64,000 nucleotides of DNA from JABDKJ01 sp964609215 (GCA_964609215.1 CAZSQZ010000007.1:1-64000); one strand, 5' to 3'; numbered from the stretch's first letter, positions 31,206 to 42,173 are shown. Notes: generated by a model not told the origin, from the sequence alone. Numbers and translations are program-made.

Positions 31206-33566
31206 TCAAACCACCCTCTTCTCCTCTATCTCGGAAATAATATCTTCCATACTCAGTTCGCTCTTTTCTTTTTCTTCTCCATAGTCTATGCCACAGCGAA
31301 GTGCTTTGAGGCCTGATACGCCTTGTAGGTCTTCGAGTAAAACAATTTCCGGTTCTGCCTTGTCTAAATAGCCTTTAGACTGTAGAAAATGGAAATAACG
31401 TAAATACTCCATCTCCTCCGCATCAGTTGCATAGACTACTACCATTTTGCCAGGCTCAGTAATACGAATATCTGTTCCCTTGATGTGGGCTTTATCAATT
31501 CGTTTCTTGATGATCTCGTAGCGTACATTGTAAGCTCCTTCCACATCAAATTGTTTTTCATCCATACGATACTGTATAGCCAAAGGAGCGCTATGCGCTA
31601 GAACCAGTGCAGCTACAGATAGGGGTTTTTCAAGTGTTCTTTTAACCTCGTTATACGCGCGTTCCATTTCAATCATTACAATGAGCTGCCATAACCTTAA
31701 GTTCTTGACAAGCATGGGATGATATCCGATACCCGGAGAAATAGATTCTCCGATGTACATGTTGAATTCTAATCCATCGGTAGCGTAGCGTTCATAGTGA
31801 TGCGGAAACATAGCTTGTGCTTCCACTTGCTTAGTATCGATATACCTTGATAAAACCTTATTGACAGTATTTACAGCATTATCAAAGGATTCACGTTCAT
31901 TATATACAAAACCCAATTCTTTATTCAAAAGCCTATTATAGCTTTTAGCCGCTCTTGCTACTTTCTTATTTGTGCTTGCCAGATGATCCATAATTGGCTC
32001 GACCTCTTTTTTAAGGAAACCCAGAATATCTTGTTCGCTTGCCGAAACCATATCATAATCTAACTGGTCATGATATGCCTCTATTACATGAATCATTTCT
32101 TCATAGAGCGGCATGTTTTGTATTTCATTTGCTGTTCTTATTACCTTGGAAGCTCCTACTAGCTGTGTTTGAAGGTCTTTCTTTATACCTTCATTTCTTA
32201 TTACTGAGCTACTCCTAATATCTAACTGTCCAAATAATGGAAGTACCTCTTTAAAAACTATCTTATCTATTTCATATTCTTCCTCCATAAATTCAGCCAG
32301 AATAATTTTTTCCGCTTCATTTACAAATCTCCATTTAACTGAGGGGTGAATGGTGGTAAATTCAGATTGAATAATGGCCTCTACCCTATTGTCATGCTCA
32401 TCTAAGAATCGTTTTCCAGCAATTCCAATAATGGGCATTAGTTGTTCAATTTGAATTCTTCTTGAGGAGTTTAAGGCACCTTTTTCCTCGGATCCTATTT
32501 CCATTATACCAAATGATACGCCCTGGAAAATAACGGGAGCAGCGTAATAACTTTTAATTCCAGTTTTAGCTAAAGCCCCCATAGCTAGACATTGATGTTT
32601 TTCTGCAAAAGCTTGTATGTTAGGAACGGCAAAGTGATCTTTATCTTCTAAAAGTACCTTGTACATATACTTACTCAAATAACCTTTAGCCAAAGCTTTT
32701 TCCTTTCCACCCAAAATCATGGGTGTAATATCCCTACCACTATTCTGGCTAATTTCTTTGCCATTCAATCTTAAAAAAGAGAGATGAATTGGGCAGTTAA
32801 GAATATCAGAAATATCTTTTACCAAACTCCAGTTATTATCTGTATTACCGCTTAATAGATGTTGTGTAAGATTATTTATCAATTGATCTGCGGTAAGATC
32901 CATTAAATTACTGATACTGAATCCATAAATAATCCAACTATTATTTGGAAAATATTTCTTCCATCTCTTAACATCAGTAAAATTGTCAATTAACTCATGA
33001 TATATTTCTTGAGTAATCTCCTTGGCATTCTTACCCTTCTTTACTTTAATATGATCAACATTGGTCGCTAATCTATAAGAATGAATCCTTCTAGTTTGTT
33101 TATTTGGGATATTGAAATAATAGGGTTTAAACGCAGGAGGAGGAAAGCCATAGTACATACCCATGATGTATGTACAAGCTGCTATAAAAAGGTCATCATC
33201 ACCAAACCCATCAAAGGTAACTACGTATTCTTTTCCAGCTCGATCAAGTATGCCCTGAAGACGTTCTGATTTGTAAATGAACTCTAGATCCCAAGGTGCG
33301 GTTACACCTTTTATCTCATTTAACGTCAGAGCAGGAGGAAATATAGTACGAATTAACTCATTGATTAAGTCCTGGTGCTCAACAAGCATCTTTTTACTTA
33401 CACCACCATCTACATCAAATACCTTAGAGCGCTTTATTAGGTCCAATAAATAGTCTTTTTCACTGCCCTTAGCCCTTTCTGATTGTGCTTTTAAATATTC
33501 GAACAGTGATTCGAAATTTAACTCAGATTTTGCTGGAAAATCAATTTCTCTTCCTAATACTTTCAT
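31206..33566 (-). CDS. GAF-domain protein coupled to the HD-Pycsar-effector gene
   Basis: The 786-residue cytoplasmic protein has a GAF-like sensor domain at about residues 290-390 (KTGIKSYYAAPVIFQGVSFG, then MEIGSEEKGALNS). A long helical middle and an unassigned C-terminal region follow (ITEPGKMVVVYATDAEEMEY near 715). There is no kinase, cyclase or output domain that I recognise. The start overlaps the stop of the HD/Pycsar-effector-like gene by four bases, so the two are translated together. It could sense a small ligand and act with that membrane protein; this is inference. Confidence 0.7.
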   Translation of the reverse strand: MKVLGREIDFPAKSELNFESLFEYLKAQSERAKGSEKDYLLDLIKRSKVFDVDGGVSKKMLVEHQDLINELIRTIFPPALTLNEIKGVTAPWDLEFIYKSERLQGILDRAGKEYVVTFDGFGDDDLFIAACTYIMGMYYGFPPPAFKPYYFNIPNKQTRRIHSYRLATNVDHIKVKKGKNAKEITQEIYHELIDNFTDVKRWKKYFPNNSWIIYGFSISNLMDLTADQLINNLTQHLLSGNTDNNWSLVKDISDILNCPIHLSFLRLNGKEISQNSGRDITPMILGGKEKALAKGYLSKYMYKVLLEDKDHFAVPNIQAFAEKHQCLAMGALAKTGIKSYYAAPVIFQGVSFGIMEIGSEEKGALNSSRRIQIEQLMPIIGIAGKRFLDEHDNRVEAIIQSEFTTIHPSVKWRFVNEAEKIILAEFMEEEYEIDKIVFKEVLPLFGQLDIRSSSVIRNEGIKKDLQTQLVGASKVIRTANEIQNMPLYEEMIHVIEAYHDQLDYDMVSASEQDILGFLKKEVEPIMDHLASTNKKVARAAKSYNRLLNKELGFVYNERESFDNAVNTVNKVLSRYIDTKQVEAQAMFPHHYERYATDGLEFNMYIGESISPGIGYHPMLVKNLRLWQLIVMIEMERAYNEVKRTLEKPLSVAALVLAHSAPLAIQYRMDEKQFDVEGAYNVRYEIIKKRIDKAHIKGTDIRITEPGKMVVVYATDAEEMEYLRYFHFLQSKGYLDKAEPEIVLLEDLQGVSGLKALRCGIDYGEEKEKSELSMEDIISEIEEKRVV

Positions 33567-34816
33567 AGTATTTCAATTGTTTCAGGGTTTGCTATTTCCG
33601 GAGCTAAGGTGAGTATGCTCCACGCAAAAAGCAGAATAGAAATAACCAAACCAATTACAAATACAACATATGCTTTACGCAATAAACCATATTTACGATC
33701 AAGAACCCTTCCTAAAAAATAAAGATCTCGAGTTAATGAACCATAGAGGTAAGAACCGTCTTTCATGAGCTCACCTATTCCAAATTCAAACTCTTCTAAA
33801 GACATTTTATGAAAATTCCCAAAGAAGAGAAGATTACCTCTTTTGTTCTTTACATCTTCCATGGAAACTGTGCCGTGTGTTGTTTTAGGAATGGTAGACA
33901 AGGTTGAAAGAATAATGGTTGAGATACTTACTAAAATCAAAGCCATTCCTGGGTATATAAGCCAAGGATTTGAATCCATTTTAGGAAATAATGCAGAAAG
34001 AACTATGGATAGAATTATAGCATTAACGCTTATTAGCGTATTGGCTTTGTCATCAGCTATACGACTTAAATTAATATGATTTCGAAGCGTAACACGGAAC
34101 ATCGTTTCAATTCCTTTTTCGGCATTGAATTTAGGTCCGTCTTTCTTTCGCTTCTTTTTTAGGGCTTTACGCTCTTCTTTTGTAAGCTCAAGTTGAACAT
34201 GTTCTTTTTCCTCCATTTCTTGATTGATTTCAATTTTTTTGATAGCCTCAATATTTTGTTTTTTTCCATCGGACCACATTTCTTGTGCTTTATCACTGTG
34301 ATAATGATGATCTTCAAAGAATTTCAAGCACTTATTTTTCCATGATGTCGGATTCAACTCTGGAAATGCTCCTCCTTTTAGTTCGGAATAAAGTCCTTCA
34401 TAATATTGAAAATAATCATCGGCTGCTAAATGTCCAAGATCTGCATCTTTCATTATTGCCTCCAATTTGCTCTCAGGAGCCTTGCCCATTTTTGTTACTT
34501 CAATTAATGAAGTAATTTGTTGAATACGAGATTGATCTAAACCTATTTTTTCAAGTTCTTGTTTTGCGATCTCAGCGGAGCGTTTTTCATGATCTTCCGC
34601 ACCATTTGCATAGTCTACATCATGCCAAATAGCAGCTAAAATTAGATTTTCACTTTCTAATGGACTTAAATTAGATGCCTCACTCAATTTTTGAACTGCT
34701 CTCTTGACCTGTTGGACATGATTCCAGTTATGGTATTTCAGACGATCATGTGGATCCTGAGATTTCATAAGCTCTTCAGCCAATTTGGACTGTGCATTTA
34801 ACAAATCATTATTCAT
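33563..34816 (-). CDS. HD phosphohydrolase domain fused to a Pycsar-effector-like (DUF5706) membrane domain
   Basis: I start it at the ATG at 34816 (Met10 of a slightly longer frame), giving about 417 residues. The N-terminal HD domain shows YHNWNHVQQV and the metal-binding pair in AAIWHDVDYANG, so it should hydrolyse phosphate esters, possibly nucleotides. After a charged linker (about 200-235) come three membrane helices in a domain with DDKANTLISVNAIILSIVLS, the hallmark start of the Pycsar effector family PycTM, known to respond to cyclic UMP or CMP by disturbing the membrane. No cyclase gene is adjacent. The GAF gene follows with an ATGA overlap. Confidence 0.82.
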   Translation of the reverse strand: MNNDLLNAQSKLAEELMKSQDPHDRLKYHNWNHVQQVKRAVQKLSEASNLSPLESENLILAAIWHDVDYANGAEDHEKRSAEIAKQELEKIGLDQSRIQQITSLIEVTKMGKAPESKLEAIMKDADLGHLAADDYFQYYEGLYSELKGGAFPELNPTSWKNKCLKFFEDHHYHSDKAQEMWSDGKKQNIEAIKKIEINQEMEEKEHVQLELTKEERKALKKKRKKDGPKFNAEKGIETMFRVTLRNHINLSRIADDKANTLISVNAIILSIVLSALFPKMDSNPWLIYPGMALILVSISTIILSTLSTIPKTTHGTVSMEDVKNKRGNLLFFGNFHKMSLEEFEFGIGELMKDGSYLYGSLTRDLYFLGRVLDRKYGLLRKAYVVFVIGLVISILLFAWSILTLAPEIANPETIEIL

Positions 34817-34921
34817 ATTGATATACTCTTTAGCTCCCAACAATGAGATTTTACAATGTACTATTCAATGATTATTTATAATTGCTTATTGTGCATGTGA
34901 TAAATAAATCAACTATAGCAG

Positions 34922-37900
34922 TTAAAATAGAAATTTTCCTTGTACTAGGAGAATACCCTCTTCTTCATCTGCCACACTAAATGTAGCATTTACTGTCAAT
35001 GCACTTAATATGTTAAAGTAAATTCCTCCACCAACACTATTGTGCCATATATTGGAATCTTCATTTTCTAACCATACTCTAGCTAAATCATAATGTCCCA
35101 TGATTCCTAGCTTGAATGGCAATGTGTAATTCTTAAATCTTCTTAGATCCATTCTCAATTCTGCATTATTATACTGAGCAGTGTTTCCTGCAAATCGGTT
35201 TCTACGTGTTCCACGAAACTCGTTTTGCCCACCAATGAATGAAGCTTGATAAAAATTAAAATCACCGGTATTGTGTTTTACTCCTCCTCTCAAAGCCAAT
35301 GTTGTTTTTAAAGGCATCCAGTCTAATGGAAAGTACAATGACATCTCAGAGCTAATTCTTGTGAAGCGAATATCCGTTGATGCAGAAAATACGGCTGAAG
35401 GAGTCTCTGTAAATAAAGAGTCAGCTAAAGGATTATCTTTCCCCACTGAATGATCTATTGAAGCATTGAATCGAATCCCTCTGTGCGGAGCTGCTTTGTC
35501 ATCAACATTTTCATATTTATAGGTCAAGCCAGCACCTATGAATGTGTCATCGGTAATTGGAATACCTAATTCATCTTCTTCATTCTCATTAAATCGCCAA
35601 TTGTCTGCATGAAGAGAAAGCTGCAGTTGGCTAGCTCCCGTTTTATTGCTTATAGCCAGATAAGGGCGAATTAATATGTTGTTCAGTCGCACCCTACTTT
35701 CAGCTAAATCAATTATCTGGGTTTCATTTCCAGCTCCATTGTATCGGAAAATGAAAGGTTGATGGGTTTGTAAATCAACGCCAAAATCAAAAGGTCCTAC
35801 TAACTTTCTGAATACTCCCTTATACTCAGCATTATATGCACCAGTCTGAAATGCATAATTGAAACGAATACTTTGTTTTGTTTTGAATCCCGGTTTATCA
35901 AATCCATGATTGATCCACGAAATACCAGCCCCAAGAAAAACTCCATCATCTGGATTAAACCCTACATAAGGCGCTGGGAAAAAAGTATTGTAAACAAAAT
36001 CTTTACGGTCATAACGTAATGCATCATTGGGAGGCCTAAAAGAACTCTTTGTTTCAGGCCCTGCAGTTAAATCGTTTTTAGAGGTGTCATCATAGTATCT
36101 GGTCATTTTACGCATTCCAGAAACATGTGATTGGTCGTTTACCTGATCCTTCTCCTCCCCTCCTACTATGCGAACCAGAATGCTCTTCTTAACTTCTCCG
36201 GTAATTGAATACAGATCTTTACCATCCAAACCATAAAGGATAATCTCTTTGGTGTCATTTCTATCAAATACTCTATCGAAAAATGTACGACTCTCATCTG
36301 CTTTGCCATCTTTTAATGGGGAAACACGAACATGGACATTTCCATTTTCCAATCGCTTAACTTCAAAAAAATCGGCATCTGTTTTACCTACAACTTTTAC
36401 ACTTTTAGCCAAGAATTTATAATAGCTTTCTGCAATTTCTGGAAGAATATCTCTACGCGATTTTAGTGACTGTTTGAGGAAATCACCATTCCAATTTTTA
36501 GCGGTATCGGGGAAAAGTTCAATGGCCACATTTATATCTTCATCACTGAGATTGCTCTTAATGAACTCTGCCATTCTTTGCCAATCTGAACGATCCATTT
36601 GTGTTAACCAACTGCGATCAAAATAACGGGCATTAAAATTCTGACCTTTTACATCTCGAATATCAGGTCCAAATTTTTGAAATTTTCTTATTACCCATTT
36701 ACGATTGACAATACTTGGAAGAAAACCATCAAACTTGAAAAATGCCTGATCTCTATCTCTTGGAATAGGGCGATAGGTAGTTATACCATCTTCTTTGAAA
36801 GAGGCCCATCTCCATTGGTCATCATGACGGTCCCAATCTCCAATTAGCATATCGAACAAACGACTTTTCAATGCAAATTCTTCATCTACTCTATGGTTCT
36901 TTTTGGTATGAACATTTTCTACCATGTCGCCATAACCCACTACTTTTTTTGAATTTCCAACACTGGATAAATGAGACATGTCCTTATTTGGTCGTTCTTC
37001 GAATAAGCAGAAAGTTCCTCCAAACTCTTCTCTTAGGTCACCAAGAACAGGGTCATCCGGTAAAAAAACTAATTTGGGGTTAGCATGGTAAACTCCAACT
37101 GGATCAGACAAACGCGGAATTACAATACTTGCATAGGGATGTGAACCTGCAATACCATCATATATAGCTGCTTGTGCCAATGTGTTTCTCAATTGTTTCG
37201 CGACTAAAAAAGTGGCGTTCTTTTTGATTTGTCTAACCACATATTGTTGTCCGTCTCCGCCCAATAATCGAATGGATTTACTTTGCAAACCTCCTCCTTG
37301 TTGAATTGGAGTTAAACCTCCTTTTTCATGATGTATGTCTAGGAAGGGCACTTCTATTGGACGCAGCCAAAGTGGTCTGTTAAGTTCGCCCATGAGTGCT
37401 TTTGATAGCCCTTTAATATGGTAAGCACTATCTCCAACAACCATTTTGGTCATACCTGCATAACTTTTTGGTTCGAATACTTTCTCCGTAAGTACTACAG
37501 GTTTTTTATTATAAATTTTTCTACTAAATAATATTTCGTTTTCACCTTGGTCAGAATGAGCAATATATTCTAACCATACATCTCCATTTTCATAATAGCT
37601 TAAACGTGCTAAGCCTATTCGCTCTGCTCCAAATCCTAATTGCTTTGTATTGCCAACATGGGTTACTTTACTTCCTGAACCAGATATGATATGATGGTTT
37701 TTTGAAAATGGAAAATACTGTAGACTGTGTTCATGTCCTGCTGCATAAACTACATTTTCATATTCTTCAATGGCTTGAGTTATTGCGTTAACCATTTCCG
37801 TATAGACGGGATGTTTAATATCTTGTCTGTCACCAAGAATTGACCTGTAAAATGGATATATACTTCCAACTATGGGCAAGGGTATATAAGCCTTTTCGTT

Positions 37901-38656
37901 GGCCTCGGTTAAAGGAAATATATGATCTTTTAGCGTAAAGTGTCCTCCATGCTCTCCGTTGCTCATTAATGGGTGATGCCCAACTACAAGGACATGTTTG
38001 TTTCTGTTCTTCTTCAATGCTTCACGGAATTCAACCATGAAAGCCGCTGGATCCAATACTGAACAACCATCGGCTTCTCCAATAGATTTCTTTTTACTAT
38101 GTAACCACCATTGCGTATCAATTGCGATAATGGTTAAATCTCCTATTTCTTCAACCTTTGGGCCGGGACAACCGTTGTCCGGCATGAAATTATCATCCTG
38201 TCCAAGAAATTTTTCTACATATTTTTGTTGCCGTTTTACATTTTTGAGTCCTTCTTCTCTACCCTGAGCCCAATCGTGATTTCCTGGAATAAAAATTACT
38301 TTTCCTTCATGTTCCTTAAGGGGTTCCATCTGAGCTTCAATTCGGGAAATATCTCTTTCTCGAAATTCAGAGTTTTTGCTTCCTAATCCTCTTGGATAGA
38401 TATTGTCTCCAAGAAAAACAACTTCAGCATTTGAATCTTCGGCAATTAATGGCTTGAGTATATCCATTGCAGACTTTTTTCCCTCCACCACTTCTCCAGC
38501 ATCGCCTATCAAATAAATAGTGTGTTCTGCTTTCTCTGATGGACGAGATTGATCCTCTGATTTTTTGAAAATACGCTGTGCATCAGTGCTTACAAATGAA
38601 ATAGTAAAGCATGAAATCAGGAGGAATAATTTATAATGAGAGCAGCAATGTTTCAT
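34922..38656 (-). CDS. exported metallophosphatase fused to an outer-membrane beta-barrel
   Basis: The 1244-residue protein has a signal peptide (about residues 1-26). A calcineurin-like phosphatase domain (about 45-390) shows all motifs: YLIGDAGE, VVFLGDNIYPRG, VIFIPGNHDWAQG, LVVGHHPLM and AAGHEHSLQYF. A middle region of about 450 residues has no family I can name. The last 370 residues are beta-rich with alternating strands (RFNYAFQTGAYNAEYKG, LALRGGVKHNTGDFN) and end in Phe, the mark of an outer-membrane barrel of the Omp85/surface-antigen type. It should sit in the outer membrane with its phosphatase in the periplasm or outside. The substrate is unknown. Confidence 0.85.
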   Translation of the reverse strand: MKHCCSHYKLFLLISCFTISFVSTDAQRIFKKSEDQSRPSEKAEHTIYLIGDAGEVVEGKKSAMDILKPLIAEDSNAEVVFLGDNIYPRGLGSKNSEFRERDISRIEAQMEPLKEHEGKVIFIPGNHDWAQGREEGLKNVKRQQKYVEKFLGQDDNFMPDNGCPGPKVEEIGDLTIIAIDTQWWLHSKKKSIGEADGCSVLDPAAFMVEFREALKKNRNKHVLVVGHHPLMSNGEHGGHFTLKDHIFPLTEANEKAYIPLPIVGSIYPFYRSILGDRQDIKHPVYTEMVNAITQAIEEYENVVYAAGHEHSLQYFPFSKNHHIISGSGSKVTHVGNTKQLGFGAERIGLARLSYYENGDVWLEYIAHSDQGENEILFSRKIYNKKPVVLTEKVFEPKSYAGMTKMVVGDSAYHIKGLSKALMGELNRPLWLRPIEVPFLDIHHEKGGLTPIQQGGGLQSKSIRLLGGDGQQYVVRQIKKNATFLVAKQLRNTLAQAAIYDGIAGSHPYASIVIPRLSDPVGVYHANPKLVFLPDDPVLGDLREEFGGTFCLFEERPNKDMSHLSSVGNSKKVVGYGDMVENVHTKKNHRVDEEFALKSRLFDMLIGDWDRHDDQWRWASFKEDGITTYRPIPRDRDQAFFKFDGFLPSIVNRKWVIRKFQKFGPDIRDVKGQNFNARYFDRSWLTQMDRSDWQRMAEFIKSNLSDEDINVAIELFPDTAKNWNGDFLKQSLKSRRDILPEIAESYYKFLAKSVKVVGKTDADFFEVKRLENGNVHVRVSPLKDGKADESRTFFDRVFDRNDTKEIILYGLDGKDLYSITGEVKKSILVRIVGGEEKDQVNDQSHVSGMRKMTRYYDDTSKNDLTAGPETKSSFRPPNDALRYDRKDFVYNTFFPAPYVGFNPDDGVFLGAGISWINHGFDKPGFKTKQSIRFNYAFQTGAYNAEYKGVFRKLVGPFDFGVDLQTHQPFIFRYNGAGNETQIIDLAESRVRLNNILIRPYLAISNKTGASQLQLSLHADNWRFNENEEDELGIPITDDTFIGAGLTYKYENVDDKAAPHRGIRFNASIDHSVGKDNPLADSLFTETPSAVFSASTDIRFTRISSEMSLYFPLDWMPLKTTLALRGGVKHNTGDFNFYQASFIGGQNEFRGTRRNRFAGNTAQYNNAELRMDLRRFKNYTLPFKLGIMGHYDLARVWLENEDSNIWHNSVGGGIYFNILSALTVNATFSVADEEEGILLVQGKFLF

Positions 38657-38847
38657 TGGGTAAAAGTAAGTAATAAAAGAACATTTATATCAGTTCAAAT
38701 ACCTTAAGCGACAGTTTACTTTTTTTAAGATTTAGTTTGTTTTTATTTAGATATACATGACCTGTTTTCTTCATAAAAATATTAACTAAACTGCTTAAAA
38801 GAGAATTTATAGGTCCAGTGTGCTTTATTATTTACATCATAGCTAGT

Positions 38848-39741
38848 CTAAAAAAGCAGCTTATTGGATTGAAGTCCTTGCGGAACTTTTAAGTTGGCTT
38901 CTATTTCTCTATTCAGTTGCTCAATAAAATAGGCAGATAATAAAGGAGATTCTTTCTCTATGTTCTGGTGCACAAAAAAGTAGATTTTCTTCAAACCATG
39001 CTCCTTCCATTTTTTGAGCCTTTTTACCCAATCATCTAGGCGACTATAGTCAGATTCATGATTAGCTCCGACATAGCGGATAAAAGCAGCATCGCTAGTT
39101 AAGCGCATGTGTAATAAATCTCTTCTGCCGGCCGTATCGGTAATAATATTGGATATGTTATGCTTTTCTAATAAGGCGTATAATGATTGAGCAATATCAG
39201 GTTCATTATACCAATTGGTGTGTCGAAATTCAATTGCCAGAGGAATATGCTTAGGCCAATAATCCAGAAAGCTCTCAACCCGTTCAAAATCTTTGGGGGC
39301 AAAGTTATGATGCATTTGAAGAAAGACCATTCCTAATTTTTCTTCTAAGCCATTTACTGCATGAACGTATTCATCTACTAGTCTTTCTGTATTTAAGAGT
39401 CTTTTGAAATGACTGATATTTTGATTTGCCTTGGGAAAGAATTTAAATCCTTTTGGTGTTTTCTCTCGCCATTTTTCATACTGTTCTTTTGGAAACATCC
39501 TGTAGAAAACGGCATTGAGTTCAATACTGTTAAACTGTTTTGAATAATATTCTAATTCATCTTTTGTTCCTCTGGGATAAAAACCTTTTAAATCTGTACG
39601 GTTCCATTTAGCACAGCCTACATAGACTTCAAGAGGTGTTTTTTGATCCTTTCTATTTTCCAGTAATACTTTGGTGTCTTTATGATCTTTTGGAAGTGTA
39701 AAATCTATTTCTTCTGGATTATCAACTTTTCCGAATTTCAT
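38848..39741 (-). CDS. DUF72 protein
   Basis: The 297-residue cytoplasmic protein matches DUF72, a TIM-barrel family of unknown function widespread in bacteria. It shows VYVGCAKWNRTDLKGFYP, FNSIELNAVFYRM, FKFFPKANQNISHF, LAIEFRHTNWYNEPDIAQ and RYVGANHESDYSRLDDW. Length is a little above the usual 240-290 because of about 35 extra N-terminal residues. It stands alone, nearly 200 bases from the metallophosphatase gene. Confidence 0.88.
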   Translation of the reverse strand: MKFGKVDNPEEIDFTLPKDHKDTKVLLENRKDQKTPLEVYVGCAKWNRTDLKGFYPRGTKDELEYYSKQFNSIELNAVFYRMFPKEQYEKWREKTPKGFKFFPKANQNISHFKRLLNTERLVDEYVHAVNGLEEKLGMVFLQMHHNFAPKDFERVESFLDYWPKHIPLAIEFRHTNWYNEPDIAQSLYALLEKHNISNIITDTAGRRDLLHMRLTSDAAFIRYVGANHESDYSRLDDWVKRLKKWKEHGLKKIYFFVHQNIEKESPLLSAYFIEQLNREIEANLKVPQGLQSNKLLF

Positions 39742-39855
39742 TTTTGTAGCTTGTGTTAAATATCAAACTAAACAAAAATACATAAGTAATTGGTATCAAT
39801 CGCTACCAAGCTATATAGGAACTAAATTCAGCTATACTGCGCTTGCTTGTATTAA

Positions 39856-42048
39856 CTATTCCTTGATAAATCTTTCTGAGGATATATGACCATTTGCATA
39901 TGTCAAATGAATCAGATAAGACCCATTTCTTAAATCTGCAGTTGGTATCTCAATAGTTGGAATATTGGAGAAAGATTTAAAATCCTTGACTAATTTCCCT
40001 TCTATTGTGTAGACCTGAACCCTAGATATTTCTTCTTGAGAGTCTAGATATAATTGACCATTGGTTGGGTTAGGATACAACTCGGTATCAAACTCAAAAA
40101 TATTTTGAAATCCACTTACTAAGGAAACTGTAATTACTTCTGTTTTTACTATATCTGTTCCACATACGTTATGTTGTGTTAAAGTGACAGTATAAGTATT
40201 GCTTTCGGTAAAAATATGTGTAGGGTTAACTTCAGTGCTTGTTGTTCCATCTCCAAAATTCCATTCCCATGAGGTCATTGCTGGAGATTCTATCATTTCA
40301 AAATTTACAAGAGCACTGTCTTGAATAAAAGTAAAATCGGATGCCAAATCCACATATTCATAGAAGCCAGGTGTAGTCATGGCTGGTCTTTCTGTTTCAA
40401 AGATGTCCAATGAAATGCCTTCTATAAGCGGAACAGTTTCATTTAAAGATTCATTGCATATTCTAAGATCAGATTCTTTGTCATAAAATTGCGGATCAGC
40501 TTCTATGGAGTTGATGTCATACCCTGCGGTTTGCAAATCGCTGAGCGTATGATAAGTTTCAAATGAATAATCTATACTTAGAAGATCAATTTCATTGTTG
40601 GCCGCATTTATGTGGTAAACATTGTTGTCAAAATCTAGTGTAGAAATAATTCCGAAATCATTGATAAAAGAAATCAGATTCCCCGAAATGCAGTCCATGC
40701 AAGAAAATATGTTGTTATGCACATTTAATTGCTCTATAAATAGAATGTCTAATTGATTTGCTGGAGCTTCCATTTGAGCACTTCCATAAATACTGTTGTG
40801 ATGAATATTTACTTCGGATGAACCAATGGAAGATAACTGAATGGCAGCTAAACCGTTTAGAAATGCATTATTAGAAATCTCAAAAGAGGCATCACTCTCC
40901 ATGTAAAAATCATAAAAAGCCAATGGATAATTTTGCCCATTTCCCTGAAAGACATTTCCAGTCACCAAGGCTTGACCCTGACTTGGAATGTCTAGATCAT
41001 AAATATCAATACTAGCAAAAAGTTCTTCTTCGGATTGAACGTAGTTATTTTTAAAAATCAAATTTCCGAACATGGGATATATCTCCACTTTTGATAATTG
41101 ATTTTTAATTATTGTTACATCCTGCGCATCTCCTAAAAAGACTGAATAATGAGCCGTTCCTTCATCTGAATTATTGTTCATTTGGAAATTACTTATTTGT
41201 TCCAAATTGATACTTGTATTATCAATTCCATTTATGATGAATTGATTGTGATCAATTGAGAATTCTAAACAAGTTCCCATATTTGATATGAGCTGGTTAA
41301 ATTCACCTTCGAAAATATTGTTTAAAATAGACACTTCGTTTGAATTAGCACCTATTTGAATTGCTTTGCAATCTTCTATTCCGTTGAATATATTCCCTTC
41401 TATGTGCAAAGTATTTGTTTCTACCGTTTGTACGGGCTGAATGACTTGATCGAATTGGTTCTGAGATATAACTACTTCTGTTAAGTTATCTCCTACCAAT
41501 TCAATGGCATTGTCTGACAATTGAAAAGAGTTTCCTTCTATTCTGATTTCATTGCTTAATTCCAATTTGATATCCGTACCGTTTGTTTGTTCTGAAGAGA
41601 AAATACAATCGATTATTTCAATATTTCCTGACTCTCCAACTGCTCCTAAACTGGTGTTTGTCAACATTGGATCAATATTGGAATTATGAAATGAAATATT
41701 CTCGAACCTAATGAATGAGATGTTATTCAATTCCCATAAGATTGATTGATCTATAGGACTTTGTGAGTTCAATATAACGGCAGCTGCATCTGCAGATTCT
41801 GATTTGAAAGTGATCCATGCATCAGGTCCTGATCCAGAAATTTCATTGATTGCAAATGATTCTTCATAGATTCCATCCCTTACTATAAAATTGACATTAC
41901 TTGAAACTCCTTCAACCTGAAGATCGTTTACCGCTTCTTGAAGAGTCATATAATCAGGACTTTCTCCACCTATATTATAGTCGCCTGATAATTGTGCAGC
42001 TAAACAAATAGGTAGTGTTAATACGAATAAAGCAAATAATTTTTTCAT
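39856..42048 (-). CDS. T9SS-exported parallel beta-helix protein with a PKD domain
   Basis: The 730-residue protein has a signal peptide (about 1-18). A right-handed beta-helix region follows (about 25-520), rich in Asn and Ile in repeats like ISNNAFLNGLAAIQL and IHHNSIYGSA. A PKD domain sits at about 565-645 (TSWEWNFGDGTTSTEVNPTH). The T9SS type A tail (about 655-730, ELYPNPTNGQLYLDS, ending in FIKE) closes it. The helix resembles pectate-lyase-like folds that bind or cut polysaccharides, but no catalytic motif is visible. It is probably a secreted or surface-bound protein. Confidence 0.85.
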   Translation of the reverse strand: MKKLFALFVLTLPICLAAQLSGDYNIGGESPDYMTLQEAVNDLQVEGVSSNVNFIVRDGIYEESFAINEISGSGPDAWITFKSESADAAAVILNSQSPIDQSILWELNNISFIRFENISFHNSNIDPMLTNTSLGAVGESGNIEIIDCIFSSEQTNGTDIKLELSNEIRIEGNSFQLSDNAIELVGDNLTEVVISQNQFDQVIQPVQTVETNTLHIEGNIFNGIEDCKAIQIGANSNEVSILNNIFEGEFNQLISNMGTCLEFSIDHNQFIINGIDNTSINLEQISNFQMNNNSDEGTAHYSVFLGDAQDVTIIKNQLSKVEIYPMFGNLIFKNNYVQSEEELFASIDIYDLDIPSQGQALVTGNVFQGNGQNYPLAFYDFYMESDASFEISNNAFLNGLAAIQLSSIGSSEVNIHHNSIYGSAQMEAPANQLDILFIEQLNVHNNIFSCMDCISGNLISFINDFGIISTLDFDNNVYHINAANNEIDLLSIDYSFETYHTLSDLQTAGYDINSIEADPQFYDKESDLRICNESLNETVPLIEGISLDIFETERPAMTTPGFYEYVDLASDFTFIQDSALVNFEMIESPAMTSWEWNFGDGTTSTEVNPTHIFTESNTYTVTLTQHNVCGTDIVKTEVITVSLVSGFQNIFEFDTELYPNPTNGQLYLDSQEEISRVQVYTIEGKLVKDFKSFSNIPTIEIPTADLRNGSYLIHLTYANGHISSERFIKE

Positions 42049-42173
42049 GATGGTTTTTCTGTATCATACATATACGTCAAGAAATTTATTCCGTTACTCA
42101 AACAATTTATAAGCTCTTTATACGCAAAGTTTAAGTCTTTATAAGGAGTACTAATTTTAAAATGCTTAATATA

